A stretch of 20,525 bases of DNA from Xylaria sp. FL1777. Taxonomy: Eukaryota; Ascomycota; Sordariomycetes; Xylariales; Xylariaceae. The notes under the pieces are model-generated. The model saw only the letters and a program-made list of their open reading frames with translations. It was not told where the DNA came from and did no database searches. The DNA lies in assembly GCA_022578965.1 (NCBI GenBank), contig MU400934.1, forward strand, positions 1 through 20,525, written 5' to 3'. Positions 9,214 through 18,784 of this stretch are shown here, piece by piece. Numbering within the stretch: the stretch's first letter is position 1; each line of letters opens with the position of its first letter. Position numbers and translations under genes: made by a program.

Positions 9214-10184
9214 ATGGCGCGCCTCAGGCCTGAAGTGCCGATGTCGCCTTCAACTTCAACTTCAGCTTCGGCTTCGGCTTCGGCTTCGACTTCGGCTTCA
9301 ACCGCCGCCCCAAAGCGAGGTCGCGGTCGTCCACGCGGCGTGAAGAAGATCACTACCTACAGCTCCCCAAGTATCAAGAGGGCCGCTCTCAAGGCCAAGG
9401 CCAGTCCCAAGGCCGCCGTCACTACCAGAGTTACTAGAAGTCAAAGTAGAGGTACGAAAGAGACCTAGCAGCACCACTCCAAACTACCACCAACCCTTCC
9501 ACTGCTGCCATTACTAAGAATAATACTAATTGGAACCAAGACAAAGACGAGGGCGAAGACGAATGCGAAGACGAACAAGAATGGGAGGTCGACCACGTCT
9601 CGGACGTCCGCCTCGTCGGCAAGCCCAAGGGTCGCGATCGCATGGCTGCCCAGAACTGGCAGTATCAAGTGTACTGGGCCGACGCCGGCAAAATGAAGTA
9701 TCCAGCCCCGACCTGGGAGCCCGCCGAGAACCTCTCTGCTGCCGCTATTCACGAGTTCTGGGCTACAAAGTATCTGAAAGATAAGGAAGCTGTCTCGATC
9801 GGAGATGAGGACGCCGCTGCCTCGGTCGAAGACAATGCCGCTGCCCCGGTCGAAGACAATGCTGCTGCCCCTGTCGGAGACAATGCTGCTGCCCCTGTCG
9901 GAGATAAAGACGCTCCCCCTGTCGGAGACAATGATGGTGTAGTGGTTGGAGACAATGCTACTGCACGGGTGAAAGAAGAAGAGGACGGACACGAAGCCAA
10001 AATTCCCGACAGCATCCAACAAGGCGAAACGATCGTCATCGATGACGACGACAGTGAGGAATCCGTTGTCAGAGATCCGGCAGTATCATCGTACGACTCT
10101 CAGAGCGAGGATAAGGGCCAGGATGAGCACTACATCAACCGGGAGGACAGTCTCGACTTTAGCGACCTTTCCAACATCTTTTAG
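9214..10184 (+). CDS. AT-hook and chromodomain protein with SUMO-interaction-like motif, about 293 aa
   Basis: Exons are 9214-9451 and 9541-10184. In order: Met1 in a strong start context; a Ser/Ala/Thr repeat (11-30); an AT-hook KRGRGRPRG (34-42), which binds the minor groove of AT-rich DNA; a basic stretch; an acidic patch (80-93); a chromodomain (about 93-157) with EWEV, a central YQVYW, TWEPAENL and a C-terminal helix AAIHEFW; seven 8-9-residue repeats of the GDNAAAPV type (about 166-222); IVIDDDDSE (244-252), matching a SUMO-interaction motif with acidic tail; and an acidic C-terminus ending DFSDLSNIF. Trp94 and Trp125 can serve as two walls of the methyl-lysine cage; the third position is less clear. 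No chromoshadow domain is seen. A nuclear role in binding methylated histone on AT-rich DNA is inferred from family knowledge. The codons show no RIP damage. Confidence 0.85.
9452..9540 (+). other. Intron of the chromodomain gene (about 89 nt)
   Basis: The donor is GTACGA at 9452 after AG, and the branch site CTAAT at 9526-9530. The acceptor AAG at 9538-9540 restores the frame into the chromodomain; AAG at 9544-9546 would also fit and removes two residues. Without splicing exon 1 stops at 9468, and the downstream frame is closed before 9450. The AAG acceptor is less usual than CAG/TAG, so the 3' edge is approximate. Confidence 0.65.
9801..9971 (+). repeat. 24-bp coding minisatellite, 7 imperfect units
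   Basis: After a 27-base first unit (9801-9827), six 24-base units follow (9828, 9852, 9876, 9900, 9924 and 9948). Each codes for variants of (G/E)DNAAAPV. Units 2-4 are nearly identical while the later ones have diverged, suggesting recent expansion at the 5' side. Being a multiple of three, length changes keep the frame. Confidence 0.85.
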
Positions 10185-11589
10185 AAGCCGGGAATGGGTT
10201 ACGCTGGAATCTACGACCTTATTTGACTGAAGGAGAAGGGAGGGACTACTGGACGTACCTTGGGCTGTAAATTTTAAAAGGTAAACAGGCAAGCAGGGAG
10301 GCAAGACTCATGTAGGAGAACATGCGCACGCCGACCACGTTATAGACAATTGGTGGTTCAACTAAGGATAGTGCTGACTTATGGCAATGACGATCGCGTG
10401 AACAGGACATTACAATACGTAATGTATTACTACAAAAACGAAGTTTGGCTGTCCCAGCTGGGTAAACACACACAGATAGAGATCGAGGTCTTTAGAATAA
10501 ATGAGATGACATTTCTAGTTTCTTTTACCGAGAGTTAACGTAGTCAATACACGAAGTGCCTACGCTTTTATCTGTTTCTTACCTTTGCCTCTCTCTGTCT
10601 TAACCCATCCCCCATCCTGCTTTGCCTCTTTCTTGTTGAATTTTCTCTTCGTCTTCCTTTCGTCACTTAAAAGGCTCAACATCAGCAGCAGCAGCAGCAG
10701 CACTATCCAGGATCTCCATTAAGTCCATTAAGTCAAAAGCCCAATTACTATGCATTCATCTATCGATGCCGTGAAAAGACAGAAGCAGGTAATAATACGG
10801 TTCACTGCTGCCTTATCATTAATTGTTGAACTAGAGTCAGTACTTCACGTAACAACGTAACAGCCCTACAGCATGTGTAAAGCTCTTGATGTAAATATTA
10901 CGAGGCAAGGAAGAAAAAGGAAGACTAGATGTATATGACTCTATCGACTTTCTCTCTCTCTCCGTGTGTGTCTCTGTGCACATCAAGAAGTATTAAGAAT
11001 TATACATACCAGCCGTTATCGTCGTCGCATTCCTTCACGTAAAGGATTTCTATTTCTACCAGGTGCATTTCCATCGACTAGGTAGGTAGACACGACCGTA
11101 GCCAAACTAGCTATATCTCATAACAATAATATGCCACTGCTCGGTATTCTTGATAAAATCCCACTCCTAATCAAATCATTCCCAAGGCAAACGAAAAGGC
11201 CCCGCCTTCTTGCCGTGCTTCCCCGCCCCCATGAAGGTCTGAATAATCTGTATGTAACCCAGCTGTGATGCCGCGATCGATTATGCTGTCACGTATTCTT
11301 TCCATGTCGTCGGGCTAGTCAGCCGCCGCATACGTGTTCTCTCCTCTCCTCTCCTCTGCTAACATATGTGGCCATGTCCGTGATATAGGACGCTCAAGGT
11401 AACCTAGCCCACAACTATTATCACCAGTTATTCGCCGTCGTCTATATGTACCTGTCACCAGAAAGGAAAAGAAGGTTCTCTTCGATATTGTCGCCTCCTC
11501 CTTCCCTCACGATGACGCGTTGTGTTTGTTTCCCGTTAGTGTATGTCCCTGCGCTCACTACTTTCCCTTCTATTTATTTTTTTTTGGCA
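10185..11589. other. Intergenic region up to the right AT-rich block
   Basis: No supported gene. Small ORFs at 10246-10473 (-) and 10350-10538 (+) have no recognisable content. Simple repeats are (CAG)6 at 10683-10700, a tandem TCCATTAAG pair at 10715-10732, a CT/GT patch near 10951-10978 and (CTCCT)3 near 11341-11356. A pyrimidine tract at about 10,570-10,670, followed by an ATG at 10750 and a GTAATA donor at 10789, resembles a gene start, but the best splice gives only about 37 aa. Composition falls to very AT-rich at about 11,575-11,620. Confidence 0.45.
10683..10700. repeat. (CAG)6 microsatellite
   Basis: Six uninterrupted CAG units, with no open frame around them that I would call coding. 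Confidence 0.85.
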
Positions 11590-14500
11590 CTTACTGTTAA
11601 TGCATACACTTAATTTATAGCTAAACGCTTAATAACTTACTAAAAATAACTAAACTACTAAAGGCTAACCTTTGTTTTTTAATGTTAGTAATAGCTATTA
11701 TAGCTGCACTAAAGCTAATAATAGCTGTTATGCTTTATAAAAACAATATTGCATTATAAGCAATAATTAATAAAGGTTTTTTAATTTTAAAGAATTAATT
11801 AATATTATTATAGCTAGTAAAACAAAGAAAATAAGTTGTTATTTTATTAGTATTATTTGATTTTAAACTTATAAAAAAGTTTATTGCTGCTTTAAAACAA
11901 AAACAAAAATTTGCTAAAATATTTAACTTTATTTATGCTTAGCTTAAAAAAAAATTAGTATTTAAAACTTTAATTTCTGTTTTAAAAAAGATTTAAAAAA
12001 AAAAACAATTAATATATAGTACTTATATTAATTACTAAATTATTAAATAGCATAATTTTTTTTTATTAAAGCAAATAATATATATATGCTTAAAAAATAA
12101 TAAAAGTTTTTTTAAACTATTTATATATAATGCTTTTTATAAAAGTATTACTATTATATTATAGCGCTTTAAGCTATATGCTTTTAGTTTTAAGCATTAA
12201 TATATTTAATGCTTTTTTAAATAAACTTTTTATAGCTAAAAGCTTTAAAGCTAATTAAATAAATAGTAGTTATGCTATAATCTTAAAAAGCTTTAAATTA
12301 GCTACTAATTTAATTAATAAAATATATACTGTTTTAAATAAAACATTAAATATAACTTTAAGCAAAAAATATAAAAGCTTTTTAAAAAACATTAAGCTAT
12401 TTGCTAAAGTTTTAAAAAAGCAATAAAATTAAATAAAAGCTTAAACTTTTTATGCTTTTTAAACTATTATTATTAAAAAGTTAAGCTTTGCTTTTTTAAA
12501 TATGCTTAATATTTATTATATAGCTATAAGCTTTACTATTAAGCTTTAAAATAAAAAAATAAAACAAAAACTTTTTAATTATAGCTTAAAAATTAATAAA
12601 GCATGCTTAATTAATGCTATAAAAACTTTTAAAAAATAATATAATTATATTATTTTAAACTATTTTATATAGTTAATTATACTTAAAAAAAAATAGCACG
12701 TTAAAAACGTTATATAAAAAAAAATATAAACATAAATAAAAGTTAACTTTATATTAATATAACTTTTAAAATAAAAACTAAAGCGTATTAAAAGCATATA
12801 GCTAATATTTTTTAAAACTATAATTAAACTATTTAAATTATATAAAATAAATATGTTGTTTTATTTAATAAAAAAAAAACTATAAGTTAAATAATATAAA
12901 CTAAAGTGCTAAAAATAATATTTAAATAAGTTTTATGCTAAAAAAAATAAATGCTTAAATTATAGCATAATATTAAGCTTAAATTATATTGTTTTATATA
13001 ACTAATATTTTTAGTATATAAATTATTATAGCTTAATAGTTTTTTTATATAAAAGCTATTTAATAAAACTAAAATAAAACTATAAAAAACTTATATATTT
13101 TATAAAAAAGAAATTTATAGCTATTAAAGCAATTAATAGTTAATTTTATAAATAAGCTTACTTAAAAAAATACTTAAATATAAAAGCTAAAAAAACGTTT
13201 ACTTATTATATTTTTATTAATAATATTGCTTTAAAAGTATTAACTAGCTTAATTTTAGCATAAATTATTATTAATAATAATAATGCTTTTAATATTATAA
13301 AATAAATACTTAATATAAACAATAATTTATATTAAGTACTAAATATAAACTTAAAAAAAAACTTAAAACTATTAATAAGTAATAAAAAAAAAGCTTTAAA
13401 AATAGTAGTAATATTATTAATATAAATTATTAGTTTATAATAAAACATAAAGTTTAATATATAATTTAAAAGTGTTGCTTAAAAAAGCAAAAAAATTGCT
13501 ATTAAATATAAGCTACTAAAAAACGCTTTAAAACTTAGCTTTAGCTAACTAAATTTAAAAATAAAAAATATAAAAAATAAAAAAATATATAATTAATTTA
13601 CTTTAGTTAATATTTAGCTTAACTTTAAAAAAACAATTATAATTAAAAAGGTTTTATGCTTTAAAAAAAGCTATATAAACTTTAATTATATATATGTTTA
13701 TGTTTATAATAAAATTATAATAATAAAAACTATAAATTAATAAGCATATTAAGCGCTAAAAAAAAAAGCAAGCTAACTACTTTTAAAATAACAAAAATTA
13801 ATTATATTAAAGTTATAAAAATAGTTATAATATTTTTATAATTATATAATTAAAGCAATATTAATATTGCGCTAATATAAAAATTATAGTATAGCAAAAA
13901 TAATAAAAATAAAATTATTAACTATTTATATTTTATATTATACGTTTTATAAAATAGCTAAAGTAGTAAAAAAAAAAGGCTTAAAGCTATAATATATATA
14001 TATAAATTACTTTTTTTTAAAACTAAATAAACTAAACTAAAGCTAAGCAAAAATATAGTTTAAATATTAATTAATAATATTATAATAGTAAACATTTATA
14101 AATAACTTAAAAAACTTAATAACGCTAAAACTATTAATATATTTATTAGTTATATATTATTGCTTAAGTATATAATAATAAAAAACATAAACGCTAAAAA
14201 TGTAATATAATAACTTAAAATAATTAAATATTTAAATAAAAGCAAAAATATATTTTAATAAGCTAATATATATAATTTTACTTATATAAGCAAAATAAGC
14301 ATGCTAATTTATTAAAACAGCAATGTTTTTAATATTATTTTTTTAAATATATTATTTATAATAGCAAAAGTAAATAATATATTATATTATAAAACAAACT
14401 ATGTAATAATATTTATTATTATATTTATTAAAGGAAATATTTTATTAAATTAGTTTAAACTTATAGTGCTATATTTAAAATAACTTTTTTTTATAGAAAT

Positions 14501-15755
14501 AGTAAAAATAAGCAGCTTAATATTGCTAACTTTTAGCTTATAACTTATAATAGCAAAATTAAATAACTTTGCATAAAAAATAGCAAATTTATTAAATATT
14601 ATACTATAAACAATAAGCAAAAAAAAAAGAAACATTAAATATAATGCTATATAATAAACATTAAAATGCTAAAAAGCTTTTAAAATATATAAAAAAGTAT
14701 AAAAAGCATTTAGAACTTTTTGCTAAAAAAAGTTATATGTTTTTAAAGCAATAGTTTATAAAGCTAAAAAATAGTACTAATAAAGCTTAATTAATAAAAC
14801 TAAATTAAACATAAATATATATAAAATTATAAGCTAGCATAAACTTTAGTTTAATTTAAAAGTATTGCTTTTAAATATATAAAGAAAAATTATTAAAAAT
14901 ATAGCTAATAAAACATAAACATTATAAAGTGTTTTTTTTAACTGTTTTTTTATAAAAGATAATTTTAATTATAACTTTATAAAAATGTATATAATACTTA
15001 AAAATTACTTGTTTTAAAATTTATATGTTTTAATAAAAAAACTAAAAATAGCTATAATTAAGCTTAAAAATATTGCTTTAAAAATTAATGCATGTTTAGT
15101 TAAACTAATAAAGCTTTATTAAAATTTTATTAAGTATTATGTTAAAAGTTTATTTAAAAAGTACTTAACTTTAAAACATTTTTTTAAAATATATAAAACT
15201 ATAAAAGTTATAATTTTATGCAAGCTAAATAAAAAAAACTATATTAACGTAAAGTTATAACGCTTTATATTTTTTTTTTTTATATAAATAAAGGCTTTAA
15301 AAGGCTTTTTACTAAAAAAATTACATAAATAGCACTAATATACTAAGTTATAAGCTTATAATAAGCTAAAGCTTTACTTAAGAAATTTATTATTAATTTA
15401 TTAATATATTTAATATATAATATAAAATATGCTTTTAAAAGCAAATAAATAGCTATAATAATAACTATAAATATATAAAACGCATTTAATGCAGTTTTAA
15501 CTAAACGTTTTTTGCTTAAAATAATATAGCAAAGCTAAGCTTTTATAATAATTAAGTTTATTTGCTTTTTTTTTAATAAAAAAGCAGCTAAGATTTGCTT
15601 AAAAAACTATATAATAAACTTATTTTTATTTAAATGCAAACTGCTATAAAAATTTCTAATATTTTTAGTTTTTTTTTTACTATATATAATAAAAGTTTTA
15701 TTAATAAACAAAAAACAATAATTTAGTTATATTAATAATTTATGTTTAATTTATA
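11590..15755 (+). mobile_element. RIP-degraded Tad/I-like LINE (non-LTR retrotransposon), probable extent
   Basis: The block is extremely AT-rich with stops in all frames, but transitions leave reading frames readable. In the frame starting at 15123 the residues IKVIILCKLNKKNYINVKL (about 15,201-15,257) match the start of the reverse transcriptase of Tad/I-type LINEs, where V-L-R-K-P-x-K and Y-R-P-I-S are usual. They are followed by traces like GKALE-x-LLAKRL, NQAGALPKRS and ALEANK. Upstream, about 14,300-14,450, there are weak endonuclease-like traces. The plus strand is A-rich through much of 12,000-15,100, fitting a plus-strand coding element. The 5' end and the gag-like ORF are not resolved; assigning the whole 11.6-14 kb to this element is inference. 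The catalytic YADD was not found before the DNA transposon interrupts it. Confidence 0.5.
15060..15755 (+). pseudogene. Decayed LINE reverse transcriptase, interrupted at 15,755
   Basis: One frame can be followed through many in-frame stops from about 15,060 to the Pot2-like element. The fingers and palm start of a reverse transcriptase is recognisable, but the GVPQGSP and YADD regions are unreadable or missing. Changes fit transitions: arginine codons become stop or Cys codons, and Gly/Asp become Lys/Asn. The coding trace runs up to the TA that begins the next element, so the DNA transposon seems to have landed inside this gene. I could not show that the frame resumes after 17,618. The enzyme must be inactive. 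Confidence 0.55.
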
Positions 15756-15803
15756 ATGTAGTTTATAAGCAAGCAATATATTTAAGCAAGCAACATACTT
15801 TTT
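15756..15803. repeat. Left terminal inverted repeat of the Pot2-like element
   Basis: It pairs with 17,570-17,617 with mismatches at 15,760, 15,777, 15,795 and 15,796 only. The internal direct repeats are at 15,766-15,777 and 15,783-15,794. It carries A or T where the right copy keeps G or C, so it is the more heavily mutated end. Confidence 0.85.
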
Positions 15804-15899
15804 ATTATGCTATTAGGTTTAATTATTAATAACTTTATAACTAAAGCATTTATTATTAAAAATTAATTAGTTTTTAATTTATTATTTGTTTTTATATTT

Positions 15900-17518
15900 T
15901 TATTACAAGTTTTTATATTATAGCTAGTTTTGCTATACTGTTTATATTATTGCTAGCGCAGCAAACTTAGCTTATTACTACTATAACTTTTTAACGTTTA
16001 TAACTATACTAAATCTTGCATATTCTTTTAAGCAATTAAATTAGTTATATTTTTTATAGTAAAACTATCTTTGTTTTATAAGCGCTTTTTTTTACTTTTT
16101 TAGCGCTTATTAAGTGTTTTATTTGCTTTATAAAGCTTTCGGTTTTTATTGCTTACAAAAGTTAATTAATACGCTAATATTTAATTTAACTTCGTAAGCT
16201 AGTTAATAGCGTTTAAAATTAGCTTTAAAAAGCTTTTTTAATAACTAAAAATTTAACTTTTAATAAAAATTAACTGTACGCTTGCTTTTTTAGCAATTTT
16301 TAGCATATAGAAAACTTAAAGTTTAAATAAATTACTAGTGTTAAAAATTAACATTAATAACTATAATTATATATTTAGCTTTAAAATTAATGCTTATAAA
16401 TTATAAAGCATTAATTTTAACTTTTAAAAACTTTTTAAAATATTTAATTTTATAAAAGTAGCAAAGTAAGCTTTTTTAAATGTAATAAAAAACTTAAGCT
16501 TAGTAATATAATTAATATATAACTTAATAAATTTGTTAATTTAATAATTATATGCTTGCTTTAACGAACTATAAAGCTTAACATTAAATAGCTAAATTAA
16601 ATGCAATAAATAAAAAAGCAAAACAATAGTTATAATGTTTTGTTTTTTATAAAACTTTTTTAACTTAGCTAATATATAACTTTTATGCTAGTTTAATACT
16701 AATAACTAATATATGCTTTTTTAAAACAGCTAAATATATTTTTTAAAGTGTTTTGCTTATTTTAATTTTATATTATTGTTTGTTTATTTATTAAAACTAG
16801 TATTAATTATTTAATCCGCTAAAAAGTTAATGTTTTTATACTAATATTAAAAATAAAAAACGCTTTAAAAAATAATATATAGAAAAATAAATAAACTGCA
16901 TAAATTAATAAAACAAATTATTATTAACTATTTTTTATTACTAAGCTATATTACTTTACGCTTTTTATGTTAATTAGCATATATAATAACTATATATGCG
17001 TAAATTTAGCTTATTATAAACCTAGTTTTATTAAAGTTTTAAATATTTTCATTTTAAATGCTATATTGCAATTTTATATATATATAACGCTTAAACTATA
17101 CGCTAATAATTTTTAGATTTTTGTATAATGCTTTTTAATAATTGTAAGCATGCATAAACTGCAATTTAAGCTTTTTATAGCAATTAACAAAGTTATAAGC
17201 TTAATGTTTGCTAATAAGCAATATGTTTTATAAATTATACAAAAAATCAGCTATATTTTTTATAGTAATATAAGCAAAGAAATATTCTTGCTTATTTAAA
17301 TTAATAATATACTTAAAAAGAACTTCTTTTTTAATTAAATTAAGTTTATGTATATTAACGCAGGCTTTATTTTATGCAGTACAACTATTTATTTTATAAC
17401 GTATAATGCTTTTAAAAAGTTAATAAATTTTATAAGCGCATTAAATGCTAATTTTTAGCTTAAAATTAATAGCTTAAATAGCAAAAAGTATTCTAGCTTT
17501 TTTAGTTTCATTAAACAT
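15900..17518 (-). pseudogene. Decayed Fot1/Pot2-type transposase (DDE, CENP-B-like)
   Basis: A frame starts at ATG 17518, 52 bases inside the right inverted repeat, and can be read through many stops. Residues such as ETKKARILFAI, then IRYKINSCTA and NIHKLNLIKKEVLFKYIINL, follow the order of the helix-turn-helix and CENP-B-type DNA-binding region of Fot1/Pot2 transposases. Further on, NENI-stop-NFNKTRF (about 17,053-17,018) lies where the family has the NFDETGF block with the first catalytic Asp. That Asp codon is now Asn (AAT, 17,032-17,030) and the next Glu is Lys, both G-to-A changes. The 3' limit (about 15,900) is estimated from the usual length of about 530 aa. The enzyme cannot function. 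Confidence 0.8.
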
Positions 17519-17569
17519 TATATTATTAAAGAATTATTACGTAACAAAGTTAAAGCAACGCGTTTATAA

Positions 17570-17617
17570 AAAAAGTGCGTTGCTTGCTTAAATATGTTGC
17601 TTGCTTATAAACCACAT
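17570..17617. repeat. Right terminal inverted repeat of the Pot2-like element
   Basis: Inverted copy of 15,756-15,803. It retains G/C at all four differing positions, so it is closer to the original sequence. It is followed by TA, the presumed target duplication. Confidence 0.85.
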
Positions 17618-18240
17618 TATTAGCTTTACGCTAAAAATAAATGTTAAACTTATAAAACAAAACGTAGCAATATAATAAACTTATTATATATTAATATAAC
17701 AGGTTTACTTTTAAAGTTTTAATTTACAAGTAATAATAAAATCTTTAGTAATAATCCGTTAAAGAGGTTTTTAAAGTACTTTTATTACTATACATTAATA
17801 AAGTTTTAAAGAATTAAAAGTAATAAATGTATTAATGTTTAGTAGTTATAAAAAATTAATAGCTAAAGAACTAAAACTAAGTAAATAACTAAATATAAAA
17901 AATACATAATTATATAAATAAAAAAAAAGTAAAAAAAGTAAAAACTTCTTTTAAATTACTATAAGTTTAATAAGCACTAAATTACTATAAGCTTAGTAAG
18001 CTTTAAATTATTATAAGCTTAATAAGCTTTAAATTATTATAAGCTTAATAAACTAAGTAAGTTATTATATAACTTAGCTTTAGTTAGCAAAAAAAAAGTG
18101 CAAAATATATATAAAAGCATTAAGCTGCTTTAAAAGTTACTTTTATACTAACTTTATAATATTATTTCTTTTTTTTTAAAATTGTTATTTTAACAATTTT
18201 CTATAAGTATTTTTTTTTCTTTTTTTTTTTATATGTTAAA
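17618..18240. repeat. AT-rich stretch with 26-bp tandem repeats, otherwise unassigned
   Basis: I could not recognise a protein trace here. If the LINE was split by the Pot2-like element, its 3' part should resume at 17,618, but no YADD-like remnant was seen. It may instead be the long terminal repeat or untranslated part of the Gypsy element on the right. Its only clear structure is the four-copy repeat at 17,952-18,055. Confidence 0.4.
17952..18055. repeat. Four tandem 26-bp units
   Basis: The units begin at 17,952, 17,978, 18,004 and 18,030, each starting TAAATTA(C/T)TATAAG. Differences between units are mostly C/T and G/A, suggesting they were identical before RIP. The period is not a multiple of three, so the array is unlikely to be coding. 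Confidence 0.85.
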
Positions 18241-18777
18241 ATGTTAAAGCGTATTAAAAAAACTAACTGCTTATTTAAAACAAAGCAAAAATTCGTTTTT
18301 GCTTTCTTTATTAATTTTATTAGCTATAAAGTTATGCTTTGTTTTTGCTACTTTAATTAGTTATTAATATACAAAATAATAAATAATATGTTTTATTGTT
18401 TTAAATGTATATATGCTAGTTGCTTTTGCAATAAATTAAAAGTTTTAATTAACTTAATTAATAATATAGTTTTTAAGCATTATTATTTAAAAAAAAAAAA
18501 AAAGCAAGCAAAATAATAGCTACTTTTAGTTTAAAAAAAATTAAAATAAGCTTAAAATAGCTTTAATTTTGTTTTAAGCAAATTAGCTTAGCTTTATATA
18601 TAAAAACGTTTTTTAAAAGCAAAAAGTATTAAAATAGTTTAGCAAAAGCTTTAGTTTTTAAATAAATTAAACAAAATAAAGCGTATTAAAAAAGAACAAA
18701 AAGCGCTAATAAAAAAACAAAAGCAATAAAAAAAGCAAGCTAAAATAACACAAGTTATTTTATTTAAGTTTAATTAA
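18241..18777 (+). pseudogene. Decayed small Cys- and Leu-rich ORF (about 178 codons)
   Basis: One frame from ATG 18241 to TAA 18775-18777 keeps a protein-like pattern through several RIP-type stops, the first at 18,358. It starts MLKRIKKTNCLFKTKQKF, then has Cys at codons 34, 36, 53, 56, 61 and 63 (CFKC-x4-CFC), like a small zinc-binding cluster. A Leu/Lys-rich part follows with FNFVLSKLA and KRFLKAKSIKIV, probably a coiled coil, and a charged tail. From memory it resembles small repeat-associated proteins of unknown function that are common in Fusarium and relatives; I cannot name the family. It ends a few bases from the end of the oppositely directed Gypsy polyprotein, so it may belong to that element. 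Confidence 0.55.
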
Positions 18778-18784
18778 AATTTTT

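Larger units (their letters stand above)
15756..17617 (-). mobile_element. RIP-degraded Fot1/Pot2-like (pogo-type) DNA transposon, 1862 bp
   Basis: Terminal inverted repeats of 48 bp lie at 15,756-15,803 and 17,570-17,617. They differ at only four positions, all transitions, as RIP predicts. Each contains a 12-base direct repeat, TAAGCAAGCAAY, twice with a 17-base period; subterminal direct repeats inside the inverted repeats are a known feature of Pot2. The flanks read TA on both sides (15,754-15,755 and 17,618-17,619), the expected target duplication. The 1862-bp length agrees with Pot2/Fot1 elements (about 1.85-1.93 kb). A further 7-bp hairpin (17,555-17,561 with 17,577-17,583) lies at the right end. 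The transposase is read on minus and is dead. Confidence 0.88.

Noticed and set aside
9465..10022. Long minus ORF (185 aa) opposite the chromodomain gene
   Set aside because: It is the antisense shadow of the real gene; the minisatellite keeps several frames open. The plus frame contains the recognisable domain.
10750..10950. Possible small spliced gene starting at ATG 10750
   Set aside because: The donor GTAATA and an acceptor at 10,862-10,863 give only about 37 aa with no recognisable content.
14450..14635. Minus ORF of 61 aa in the AT-rich block
   Set aside because: The translation is Ile/Phe/Lys-rich as expected of random AT-rich DNA, and it opposes the plus-strand LINE traces.
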